A stretch of DNA of 48,127 nt from an uncultured Roseobacter sp. (GTDB lineage: Bacteria; Pseudomonadota; Alphaproteobacteria; Rhodobacterales; Rhodobacteraceae), in contig CAJXIL010000010.1 of NCBI GenBank assembly GCA_913054455.1, positions 1 to 48,127 of the forward strand, given 5' to 3'. This document shows, in pieces, positions 28,913 through 37,320 of the stretch; the first letter of the stretch is position 1, and each line of letters starts with the position of its first letter. The notes under the pieces were generated by a model that was not told the origin of the DNA, searched no databases, and saw nothing but the letters and a program-made list of their open reading frames with translations. The translations under genes and the position numbers were made by a program.

Positions 28913-29398
28913 CTAACTGCGCAGGGCAAGGTCGCTGGCGGTGAGCGTAAAAGCCTTGCCAAAGCCGCCGTTCAGATGGCTTTGGTGCACCGAAAACCGG
29001 ACAAAGGAGAAATCCGCAAAACCGATATAGAGTTTGGATTTTGGATGGTTGCGCAGATAATGCGCAGCCAGTTCTTTGTGCGCGTCGCTTTGGTTGTCGA
29101 TAAACTGCGCCCGGCCCATGAGGCTGAGCCGGGGATGGGTGAGCGGGTCGCCTTTGGGGCCGGGTTCTCCAACGAGTAAGGAGCAGGCCGGGTTTGTCGC
29201 TAAATTTTGGCTGTGCTGGGAGAGACTGGACATCAGGCTGATCGGCTGACCAGCAGGGCATAGTCCAAAGGCGATGCGTGTAACAATGGGGCCGCCCAGG
29301 CTATCAAGGGTCGCTAGGGCGGCAAAGCGAGCCTGCGCCATCAGGGTCTGCGCCAGGGCGCGGGCATCGTCATCAGTGGGGCGAATGGGGGTTGTCAT
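28913..29398 (-). CDS. Pyridoxamine 5'-phosphate oxidase-like / HugZ-like FMN-binding split-barrel protein
   Basis: ARFAALATLDSLGGPIVTRIAFGLCPAGQPISLMSSLSQHSQNLATNPACSLLVGE and C-terminal FSVHQSHLNGGFGKAF. Confidence 0.82.
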   Translation of the reverse strand: MTTPIRPTDDDARALAQTLMAQARFAALATLDSLGGPIVTRIAFGLCPAGQPISLMSSLSQHSQNLATNPACSLLVGEPGPKGDPLTHPRLSLMGRAQFIDNQSDAHKELAAHYLRNHPKSKLYIGFADFSFVRFSVHQSHLNGGFGKAFTLTASDLALRS

Positions 29399-29449
29399 TT
29401 GGCTACTCTGGGTCAGAAAATCGGGGTAAGATCTGGCTAGGGCAATGCA

Positions 29450-30163
29450 TCAGAAACGCTGCCACAGGGCTATTTTGACGCCAAAACTCTGCGTGTTTTC
29501 ATGCCGATATTCAAGCCCAATGGTAAGATCACTGTTCTCAAAATGCGGCTTACCTGCGCGGAACAGCTCTGAGAGATTGATGCGCAGGGAGGGGATAATC
29601 GCATAGTTGAAATCCGTCTCCGGGCCAAAAGAGGTTTCAACCTGCAACAGCGGCGAGACCCGGCGGTTGCCGTCCAGTCCAAGGTTGCCATTCAGTTTCC
29701 ACTGCGGGTGGGGTGTGTCGCCACGTTGTTCATAGATCAGATCGAGGTTGCCCCATAGATGGCCCGCATTGGTGGCTTTGCTGTTCCCGATTGACAGGGT
29801 GAACCGGTACATCGGGTGCCATTGCAGGTTGGCGTGATTGCCACCAAGGGCGAATTCAGCGGCGATTTTTCTTGTATTTGTATCCTGGTACAGGGGCAGC
29901 CGGGCAAAAAGCATCATATGACCAGATTGACGCGTGGGGTGGCTCTGTTGGTGGTTTAGATCAATCCCCAGATCAAAACCGGTTGAGATGCCAAAATCAC
30001 GATAGTAGCCAAATTCACTCACCAGCCCTTGGTCGGTTCTGCGTAGGCTAAAGCTGGTAGAGGAAAATCCCGTGTCCACAGGCTGTTTCCAGGCTCCGGC
30101 ATTGGCCGCCAAAGGCAGTGTCGCGGCGCAAAGCACCAGGGCGAGATGTCTTGGAACAGACAT
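29450..30163 (-). CDS. Exported protein, predicted outer-membrane beta-barrel, unknown function
   Basis: Signal peptide MSVPRHLALVLCAATLPLAANA; alternating amphipathic strands; C-terminal aromatic ...IALWQRF. Confidence 0.6.
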   Translation of the reverse strand: MSVPRHLALVLCAATLPLAANAGAWKQPVDTGFSSTSFSLRRTDQGLVSEFGYYRDFGISTGFDLGIDLNHQQSHPTRQSGHMMLFARLPLYQDTNTRKIAAEFALGGNHANLQWHPMYRFTLSIGNSKATNAGHLWGNLDLIYEQRGDTPHPQWKLNGNLGLDGNRRVSPLLQVETSFGPETDFNYAIIPSLRINLSELFRAGKPHFENSDLTIGLEYRHENTQSFGVKIALWQRF

Positions 30164-30308
30164 TGGGTTATCGTTGCGTTTTTGGTGCCATGCACTCTTT
30201 TTACGTGTGAATCCTGTTTCGGGAAACTCTGGCGATAAAAACGAGTCCGTTTATTGCGGCAATCATCGTAGGCTTGTCACACTCAGCGAAACAGCCAGGG
30301 AGAAGCCA

Positions 30309-30635
30309 ATGCCTAAAATCACCGAAGCTGCTGATATTCAGACGGTCATTACGACCTTTGAAATGACACCCGGAACCTGCCAGGATCTGTTAGATGCGCT
30401 CAAAGACGCCTATGGCGCCTATATCTCGAAACAGCCTGGGTTCATTTCGGCAGGGCTGCATGTGAATGACGCCCAGACCCGGATCGCCAACTATTCGCAA
30501 TGGCGCCGACGCGAGGATTTTCTGGCAATGTTGCGCTCCTCTGAAATGCGCGAACGCAATCGCAAGATCAACGAACTGTGCCGCAGTTTTGAGCCAGTGA
30601 TGTATGAGGTCTCCGCAACATTTGAGAGCCTCTGA
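30309..30635 (+). CDS. Antibiotic biosynthesis monooxygenase (ABM)-domain protein
   Basis: About 108 aa, TTFEMTPGTCQDLLDALKDAY...KQPGFISAGLHVNDAQTRIANYSQWRRREDFLAML. Confidence 0.8.
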   Translation: MPKITEAADIQTVITTFEMTPGTCQDLLDALKDAYGAYISKQPGFISAGLHVNDAQTRIANYSQWRRREDFLAMLRSSEMRERNRKINELCRSFEPVMYEVSATFESL

Positions 30636-30672
30636 CGCAAAGGCAGGGGCAAGACCACAAAGCAGGAAGTCC

Positions 30673-30686
30673 CTGATTTGGATCAA
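30673..30686. promoter_or_regulatory. FNR-like box CTGATTTGGATCAA
   Basis: One mismatch to TTGAT-N4-ATCAA, 60 bp upstream of the universal stress protein start. Confidence 0.4.
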
Positions 30687-30745
30687 GGTGGCCTGGATGA
30701 TCTAGGTACATGCTCCCCTTAGGCGAACAGCCAAGGAGGCATCTC

Positions 30746-31156
30746 ATGTATCATAATATTCTCGTGCCCATTTCGTTTGATCCTGATCGCGATGTATCGG
30801 CACCGCTCAAACTGGCGCAGCTCTTGGCGACGCCTGAGGCCAAGATTACCCTGCTGCACGTGGTCGAACAGGTTCCGGCCTATGCAATTTCCTATATGTC
30901 GGCGGATTATATGGCAGAGACCCGCAAGGCGTTGGAGACAGAACTCGCAGCCCTCGCCAAGACCCTACCAAATGATGCCAGCAGTGTCGTGATTGAAGGG
31001 CATTCGGGGCGCTCTATTTTGGATTGGGCTGAGGCAAACAAGCCCGATCTGGTGATCATCTCTTCCCACCGTCCGGGCATGCAAGACCTGTTGCTGGGTT
31101 CGACCGCCAGCCAGGTGGTGCGCCACGCGGCCTGCGCGGTGCATGTGGTTCGGTGA
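30746..31156 (+). CDS. Universal stress protein (UspA family)
   Basis: YHNILVPISFD...LLHVVEQVP...VVIEGHSGRSILDWAEANKPDLVIISSHRPGMQDLLLGSTASQVVRHAACAVHVVR. Confidence 0.93.
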   Translation: MYHNILVPISFDPDRDVSAPLKLAQLLATPEAKITLLHVVEQVPAYAISYMSADYMAETRKALETELAALAKTLPNDASSVVIEGHSGRSILDWAEANKPDLVIISSHRPGMQDLLLGSTASQVVRHAACAVHVVR

Positions 31157-31280
31157 GCCAATTCCCGCCTTACAGGTCCCTCTTGGCGCTGTGTAGGGGA
31201 TCTTTGAGGGACACCTTGCTTTGACTGACGGCCCTATTGCGCCAGGAAACCTCTGGCACAATGGGGCTGTTTTCTGTGGA

Positions 31281-31886
31281 TCAGGCCTTTTGCAAGAAGC
31301 CGGTGACCAACGTCGTCGCAAAGCGGATCAGGCCGCCAGGTAACAGGGCGGATCGCAGCAGAACCTTGTTTGAGTTTATCGCTTGGGCGATGCGGGTATA
31401 GTGTTCCTGCTTGTTCGCGGGCGAGCGCAACAAGACGGTTTCTGCTTTGGCCATGGCCTGTACCGCCGCGCGGTTTACCCTTGGAATAGCGGCGGGTTTT
31501 ACCGGTGTATAGGTCTCTAGGGCACGCCGACGTTTGGGCTGGGTGCTGTCGCGGTTTTGTGCCACCACTGCCGCGAGGCTACGTTCGACCTGTTCCAGCG
31601 CGCCTTGGGCTTCGGAGTAGGCTCCATTTCCCTCCAATTGGTTTGCTGCCCGTTTATAGACCCAGCGGTAGCAGTCGCAGCGGTAGGCGGCAGGTTGCCT
31701 GCTGCACCGGTCGCCCCCGCGCGATAAGGTTTTTACGATCGACCAGGTTGTGGCGTTGCTCAGCCCATAGGAGGCGCCGGAGCCTCCGCCAGCATCGCCG
31801 CCTGCAAGGGCAGGGCTAGGGGACTGTGCGAGGGAAAACAGGGCGACCAGGGGGATTGAGACGGCAATTCGCTTAACAATACTCAT
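31281..31886 (-). CDS. Exported hypothetical protein with CSRQPAAYRCDCYRWVY motif
   Basis: 201 aa ORF with signal peptide MSIVKRIAVSIPLVALFSLAQSPSPALA. Confidence 0.6.
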   Translation of the reverse strand: MSIVKRIAVSIPLVALFSLAQSPSPALAGGDAGGGSGASYGLSNATTWSIVKTLSRGGDRCSRQPAAYRCDCYRWVYKRAANQLEGNGAYSEAQGALEQVERSLAAVVAQNRDSTQPKRRRALETYTPVKPAAIPRVNRAAVQAMAKAETVLLRSPANKQEHYTRIAQAINSNKVLLRSALLPGGLIRFATTLVTGFLQKA

Positions 31887-31974
31887 AAAAACTCTCCTCA
31901 TTATGGGAGAAGGCTAACAGGAAAGGCGATTGAAGCAAGGGGTCGCGGTGCCTTCTTATCTCCTCATGCCGGGG

Positions 31975-32955
31975 CTAGAATACGACCACATTCCCGACCT
32001 TGCGCCCGGTTTCGACATAGCGATGCGCGGCGATCAAATCTGCCAATGGGTAGCTGCGATCCATGACCGGCGTCAAAACCCCGCTGCGCGTCAGTATCAA
32101 CACCTGTGCCAAGAGGTCTCGCAACTGGCCTGCCGGTTGCAGACCTACCGCAGAAAACTGCGCTTTGTGCCTGCTCCAGATTCCGGTTGCCAAGGCAGAG
32201 CAAAGCAATTTGCCGCTCAGGACGGGGCAGATATAGCGCCCACCTGATGCCAGATTTTGCGGCAACTGCCCATAGGATGATAGGCCCAAGGTGTCGTAGA
32301 TCACGTCATAGGTTTGGCCTGTGGCCGCGACATCTGTGCGGGTATAGTCGATCACATGTTGGGCCCCCAAAGAGGCAACTGTCTCTGTGTTGCGATTGCT
32401 GCAGGTTGCGGTGACCTCCGCGCCCAGATGGCGGGCGATCTGAATGGCTGCACTGCCTAGGCTGCCAGAGCCCCCCAAGACCAGCAGGCGCGCGCCGGGG
32501 TGCAACTGGGTCACCTGCGTGAGGAAATGGAGCGAGGTCAAAGGGCCGTCACACAGGGTGCAGGCCTCTGCATGGGACAGGTTGTCGGGCTTTTTCAGTA
32601 GCAGGGAATCCTCCTCCAGGCAGATATGGCTGGCATTGGCGCCAAAGCGTAACCCGCTTTCGCCAAATACGGTGTCCCCGATGGCAAAGGTTTTAACATC
32701 CGGGCCAGTTGCCGTGACCACGCCTGACAGGCCTGTGCCGACCAAGTTTTTGCGTGGCCGCGACAGTCCAAGAAAGGCACGGGCAAAGCGCGGCTGTCCT
32801 GCCCGCATCATGCAATCCGCGCGGGTCACCGCCGAGGCATGAATAGCGATCTGCACTTGCCGCCCCTTGGGCGCTGGCAGCGCTGGCGTCACCGCCCTGA
32901 GCACCTCGGGGGGGCCATAGCGGGGGATCGCCCAGGCGTTTAATTTCTGCGTCAT
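31975..32955 (-). CDS. NAD(P)-dependent alcohol dehydrogenase / quinone oxidoreductase (MDR superfamily)
   Basis: MTQKLNAWAIPRYGPPEVLR, VGTGLSGVVTATG, LVLGGSGSLGSAAIQIARHLGAEVTATCS. Confidence 0.9.
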   Translation of the reverse strand: MTQKLNAWAIPRYGPPEVLRAVTPALPAPKGRQVQIAIHASAVTRADCMMRAGQPRFARAFLGLSRPRKNLVGTGLSGVVTATGPDVKTFAIGDTVFGESGLRFGANASHICLEEDSLLLKKPDNLSHAEACTLCDGPLTSLHFLTQVTQLHPGARLLVLGGSGSLGSAAIQIARHLGAEVTATCSNRNTETVASLGAQHVIDYTRTDVAATGQTYDVIYDTLGLSSYGQLPQNLASGGRYICPVLSGKLLCSALATGIWSRHKAQFSAVGLQPAGQLRDLLAQVLILTRSGVLTPVMDRSYPLADLIAAHRYVETGRKVGNVVVF

Positions 32956-33060
32956 GGTTCTGTTCCGGTGGTCGAGGAGAAGAATAGGGGATCTATGATG
33001 GATGAATTTCGTTCCGAAAATTGATTGAAATGATCCAATGCGGTTTGTTATTGTTCCGAA

Positions 33061-33945
33061 ATGCAGGACTGGAAACCTCTTCCCGCCTTTTTGTCTGTCG
33101 CAAGACATGGCTCGCTTCGGGCGGCGGCCGAGGCAATTGACAGCACCCATGCGACACTGCGCCGCCAGATTGAAGCCCTGGAAGCCGGGCTGCGAGTGCA
33201 GCTGTTTCGCCGCGGCGGCGATGGGTTGCATCTGACCGCAGCGGGCCGGGCGCTGTTGCCCCAGGCCCTGGAGGCCGAGGCGCATTTGCTGAAAGGGTTC
33301 AACGCGGTTCAGGGGCTGGACCGCGAGGCCACCGGACGGGTGCGTCTCGCTGCAGACCCGATGACGGCGCATTACCTTCTGGCGCCGATCCTGGCGGATT
33401 TTGCCAAGCTTTACCCAGACATTGATATCGACCTGAGCCTGTCTTTTGGGATCGAGTCCATCGAAAACCATGAAACCGATGTGTCCATCCGTCATGTCCT
33501 AAAGGTTGAGGATAAGGCTATTGGCCGCCGCCTGTTTCCGCTCTCGCTGGGAATTTATGCGGCGCGGGACTACATCGAACAGGTGCTGCCAGAGGCCGGG
33601 TCAAAGGGGCAAGGGCTGACCTGGATCGGCTATGGCAGCGAGCCCAGCCTGAGACAGATGATCGCTACCTCTCCCTTTCCCGAGGCAAAGATACGGCATT
33701 CCATCCCTGACCCGCAGATGCATCTGCATATGGCGCGGGCTGGGGCAGGGATGACATTTTTGGCCAGTTGGGTGCAAAAGGCCTTCCCTGAATTGCAGCG
33801 GGTGCCAGGGACAGAACTTAACCAGGAGCGCTCTACCTGGTTGCTGCTACATGGAGATTTGCGCCGGGTGCTACGCGTGCGATTGCTGGTGGATTACCTC
33901 CACGCAGCTCTGCAGGAGAGACGCGCCGATTTCATCGGGAACTGA
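33061..33945 (+). CDS. LysR-family transcriptional regulator
   Basis: LPAFLSVARHGSLRAAAEAIDSTHATLRRQIEALEAGLRVQLFRR HTH; divergent from the MDR oxidoreductase. Confidence 0.9.
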   Translation: MQDWKPLPAFLSVARHGSLRAAAEAIDSTHATLRRQIEALEAGLRVQLFRRGGDGLHLTAAGRALLPQALEAEAHLLKGFNAVQGLDREATGRVRLAADPMTAHYLLAPILADFAKLYPDIDIDLSLSFGIESIENHETDVSIRHVLKVEDKAIGRRLFPLSLGIYAARDYIEQVLPEAGSKGQGLTWIGYGSEPSLRQMIATSPFPEAKIRHSIPDPQMHLHMARAGAGMTFLASWVQKAFPELQRVPGTELNQERSTWLLLHGDLRRVLRVRLLVDYLHAALQERRADFIGN

Positions 33946-34034
33946 TCTGTGCACAGGGGCGCAGGTCTGCCACCCATCCCAAACTGACGTGGGGTTCCCC
34001 GCGTGGGGCGGCGACTGGTCTTGACCACATAATG

Positions 34035-34072
34035 TGAATCCGTATTCATTATTTAAAATGAATTAGGATTCA
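34035..34072. promoter_or_regulatory. 38-bp double dyad operator in front of the tetR gene
   Basis: TGAATCCGTATTCATTATTTAAAATGAATTAGGATTCA; contains TGAAT-N4-ATTCA twice. Confidence 0.7.
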
Positions 34073-34076
34073 TATC

Positions 34077-34703
34077 TTGGCCTACCGTGAGACCAAAAAG
34101 ACTCGTAAGCACAAAGAGCAGGTTCATAAACAGATATTGAGCGTGGCCCGCGCGGCTGTGGCCGAGGGTGGTTTTGCAGCTGTCCAGATGTCTTCTGTTG
34201 CGGCCGCAGCGGGTTTGGCAACCGGCACGCTGTATCGGCACTTTCCCTCAAAAGCTGAACTGCTGGCCGAGGTTTTTCGCCGGGTCACCAAGCGCGAAGT
34301 TCAGGTGATGACAGAGATCGCAGGCTCTGATGGGGCTGCCCCGTCACGGCTGGGGGATGCGGTAGAGGTCTTTGCCCGGCGTGCCCTGCAATCGCCGGTC
34401 CTGGCCTATGCGCTGATCTTTGAACCCGTTGATACCTTGGTCGATGATGAGCGCCTGGCCTTTCGTAGATCCTATGCTGTTGTTTTGGGGCGCATAATCG
34501 ATGACGGCATCAAGAGCGGTACCTTTCCGGCCCAAAACACCTCGGTCGTAGCAAACTGCATTGTGGGAGCCCTGGCCGAAGCCCTAATTGGGCCATTGGT
34601 GGATAAGACCCCAACCACCTGCCGCGAGAGAGAGGCTGAAATAAGGGCGATCGTGACATTCTGTCTGAACGCCGTTTCAGGAAACCAAAAAGGAATAGCG
34701 TGA
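34077..34703 (+). CDS. TetR-family transcriptional regulator
   Basis: VHKQILSVARAAVAEGGFAAVQMSSVAAAAGLATGTLYRHFPSKAELLAEVF; TTG start at 34077. Confidence 0.9.
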   Translation: MAYRETKKTRKHKEQVHKQILSVARAAVAEGGFAAVQMSSVAAAAGLATGTLYRHFPSKAELLAEVFRRVTKREVQVMTEIAGSDGAAPSRLGDAVEVFARRALQSPVLAYALIFEPVDTLVDDERLAFRRSYAVVLGRIIDDGIKSGTFPAQNTSVVANCIVGALAEALIGPLVDKTPTTCREREAEIRAIVTFCLNAVSGNQKGIA

Positions 34704-36358
34704 TGACCATCCGTAACCCACTGGCGGTTTTGCCGACGCATGAGGTCACCAATACGCCGCCACACATGGGGGATCAGGATCTGTGGAGCTCGGATCTTGC
34801 CCTGCGTGAAGCGGTCCAGCGCGAAGGCGCCGGTTGGGCAGAGCCCAAGCTGGCGGAGTTTGGCAAATTGGCAGGGCGCGCGGAGGTGCTGGAGCAGGCG
34901 GATCAGGCCAATCGCTATAGCCCGGAAGTGAAACCCTTTGACCGCTACGGTATGCGGGTCAATCAGGTCAGCTTTCACCCTGCCTATCATGAGCTCCAGG
35001 AGCTAGCGGTTGTAAATGGGCTGCCGAATTTTGCCTGGAACAACCCCAAAGCAGGCGGCCATGTGGCCCATGCGGCCCTGAATTATATGATGAATCAGGT
35101 TGAGGGCGGCGTTCTGTGCCCCATCGCCATGACCTATGCCGCCATTCCAACCCTCAAGGCCAGCCCGGCGTTAGCCGAGGAATGGCTGCCAAAACTCCTC
35201 TCCACAGATTATGACAAACGGGACATTCCGCTGGGCGAAAAAACCGGCGCTCAGATGGGGATGTTCATGACCGAAAAACAAGGCGGCTCTGACGTAAGGG
35301 CCAATACCACGCGTGCGGTGCCCGATGGCGAGGGCTATCGTCTGACAGGCCACAAGTTTTTCTGTTCGGCGCCGATGTCGGATGCATTTTTGACCCTTGC
35401 CTATGCGGATGAAGGCCTGTCCTGCTTTTTGATGCCACGGTTTACCCCCGATGGGCAGCGTAATGGTTTGTTCCTTCAGCGGCTCAAGGATAAGCTGGGC
35501 AATAAATCAAATGCCTCCAGTGAGATGGAGCTGAACAACACTTGGGGCTTGCGGGTTGGCGCGGAGGGCAAGGGCGTCAAGACCATCATTGAGATGGTTC
35601 AGGGCACTCGGTTTTATTGCGCCTTTGGCTCCGCGGCCTTGATGCGGCAGGGGCTGGTCCAGGCGCTGCATCATACTGCGCATCGCTCGGCCTTTCAGAA
35701 GCTGCTGATTGATCAGCCGCTGATGCAGAATGTTCTGGCGGATCTGGCTTTGGAGTCTGAGGCCGCTACGGCGCTGAGCCTGCGCCTTGGGCGGGCCATT
35801 GATGAGGGCGAAGCGGGCGATAAGGACTCTGCGGCCTTGGCACGAATTGGCACGGCAATTGGCAAATACTGGATCTGCAAACGCGCGCCCAATCACACCT
35901 ATGAAGCGATGGAGTGCCATGGCGGGCCTGGATATGTCGAAGAATGCATCATGCCGCGCCTCTATCGCGAAGCGCCGGTGAACTCGATCTGGGAAGGGTC
36001 AGGCAATGTCATCTGCCTGGATGTTCTGCGCGCCCTGCAGCGAGACCCCGAGGCCGGTGAGGCCTTCATGCACGAAGTGGAAACTGCCAGAGGGGGCAAT
36101 GCCCTGTTCGACAAATCCCTGGATGCTTTGAAGCAGGCACTTGCCGATCCAAGTGATTTTCAGATGCGGGCGCGGCAATTGACAGAACAGATGGCGCTCA
36201 TCTGGCAGGCCGCACTTTTGGTGAAGTTTGCCCCGGCCTTTGTGGCTGACGCCTTTTGCGCCGCGCGCCTTGGGGCTGCCTGGTCCGGCAGCTACGGCAC
36301 CCTGCCGAGCGGCGTTGACTGTCGGGCTATCATCCATCGAGCCAGAGGCGCGGGGTGA
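34700..36358 (+). CDS. Acyl-CoA dehydrogenase (AidB-like subfamily)
   Basis: GMFMTEKQGGSDVRANTTRAV, GHKFFCSAPMSDAFLTLA, YEAMECHGGPGYVEECIMPRLYREAPVNSIWEGSGNV; 4-nt overlap with tetR. Confidence 0.92.
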   Translation: MMTIRNPLAVLPTHEVTNTPPHMGDQDLWSSDLALREAVQREGAGWAEPKLAEFGKLAGRAEVLEQADQANRYSPEVKPFDRYGMRVNQVSFHPAYHELQELAVVNGLPNFAWNNPKAGGHVAHAALNYMMNQVEGGVLCPIAMTYAAIPTLKASPALAEEWLPKLLSTDYDKRDIPLGEKTGAQMGMFMTEKQGGSDVRANTTRAVPDGEGYRLTGHKFFCSAPMSDAFLTLAYADEGLSCFLMPRFTPDGQRNGLFLQRLKDKLGNKSNASSEMELNNTWGLRVGAEGKGVKTIIEMVQGTRFYCAFGSAALMRQGLVQALHHTAHRSAFQKLLIDQPLMQNVLADLALESEAATALSLRLGRAIDEGEAGDKDSAALARIGTAIGKYWICKRAPNHTYEAMECHGGPGYVEECIMPRLYREAPVNSIWEGSGNVICLDVLRALQRDPEAGEAFMHEVETARGGNALFDKSLDALKQALADPSDFQMRARQLTEQMALIWQAALLVKFAPAFVADAFCAARLGAAWSGSYGTLPSGVDCRAIIHRARGAG

Positions 36359-36458
36359 CACAGCCGTCCTGTCTCTGCAGCAACTGGTCGGCATTTCGCC
36401 TCTGTTCCAGCTGTGTTAAACAGGACTGGGCGAGGGCAGAACCGGGCGAGAACAAAGA

Positions 36459-37013
36459 ATGAGCGGTGTTGTGGAACGATTCCGGTGGCTGGCGATTTTA
36501 CTAGGGGCCGTCTGGCTGATTGAAGTCGCGAACCTGATCACCGGCTACGCGCTAAGCGATGGGCTTGGCTTGCGCCCCCGCTCGATCAGCGGGCTATGGG
36601 GTATCCTCTTCATGCCGTTCCTGCATGGCTCTGTCAGCCATGCCCTCGCCAATACTGCACCCTTGGTTGTGCTTGGTGCGCTTTTGGCCGTCACGGCGCA
36701 GCAGCTGGTGTTTAAGGCCTCAATCGGCATCGTGGTACTTGGTGGGCTGGGGGTGTGGTTGTTTGGCGCAACGGCGATTCATGTCGGCGCCTCTGGGCTG
36801 ATCTTTGGCTGGTTCGGTTTTCTGGTGACACGGGGGGTGATGGAACGACAGCCCGTGCCCCTTTTGGTGGCCATCGGCGTGGTTCTCTTTTATGGCACGA
36901 TGATGTGGGGTGTGTTGCCCGGGCAGCCCGGTGTCAGTTGGGAAGCGCATTTCTTTGGCTGTGGGGCAGGGGTTTTTGTCGCCTATGCCCTCAGCAACAG
37001 ATCCCAGATCTGA
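36459..37013 (+). CDS. Rhomboid-family intramembrane serine protease
   Basis: FLHGSVSHALANT, GASGLIFGWFGFLV (GxSG) and WEAHFFGCGAG (His). Confidence 0.85.
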   Translation: MSGVVERFRWLAILLGAVWLIEVANLITGYALSDGLGLRPRSISGLWGILFMPFLHGSVSHALANTAPLVVLGALLAVTAQQLVFKASIGIVVLGGLGVWLFGATAIHVGASGLIFGWFGFLVTRGVMERQPVPLLVAIGVVLFYGTMMWGVLPGQPGVSWEAHFFGCGAGVFVAYALSNRSQI

Positions 37014-37320
37014 GCCTTATCTTTTTCTGCGTCTTCTGATTGTGCTGAAGTTAGGTCGATTTTGGCCGTGGCCAAGTCAGAGCCCCATGCGATCTTCTAG
37101 ATAGATTCAATCCATTCGAACTGAGCGCGGGTCACTCCGGGACGCGGCAATAGACTGGGCATGGGGCTATGCGTGAGCAGTTTTCAGTTCCACTATATAA
37201 AATTTGGCATAGTATTTGATCGTCGTTGCTTGGAAATCGAAGAGTTTTTAACGGGTGCGCAAGTGGTGTTGGCCTAACCAATGGGTGGTATGATATTTAG
37301 TCAGTGACTTGGAGCAGGTT

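Noticed and set aside
32956-33495. N-terminal extension of the 506-aa ORF 31975-33495
   Set aside because: Overlaps the opposite-strand lysR gene; the true MDR oxidoreductase start MTQKLNAW is at 32955.
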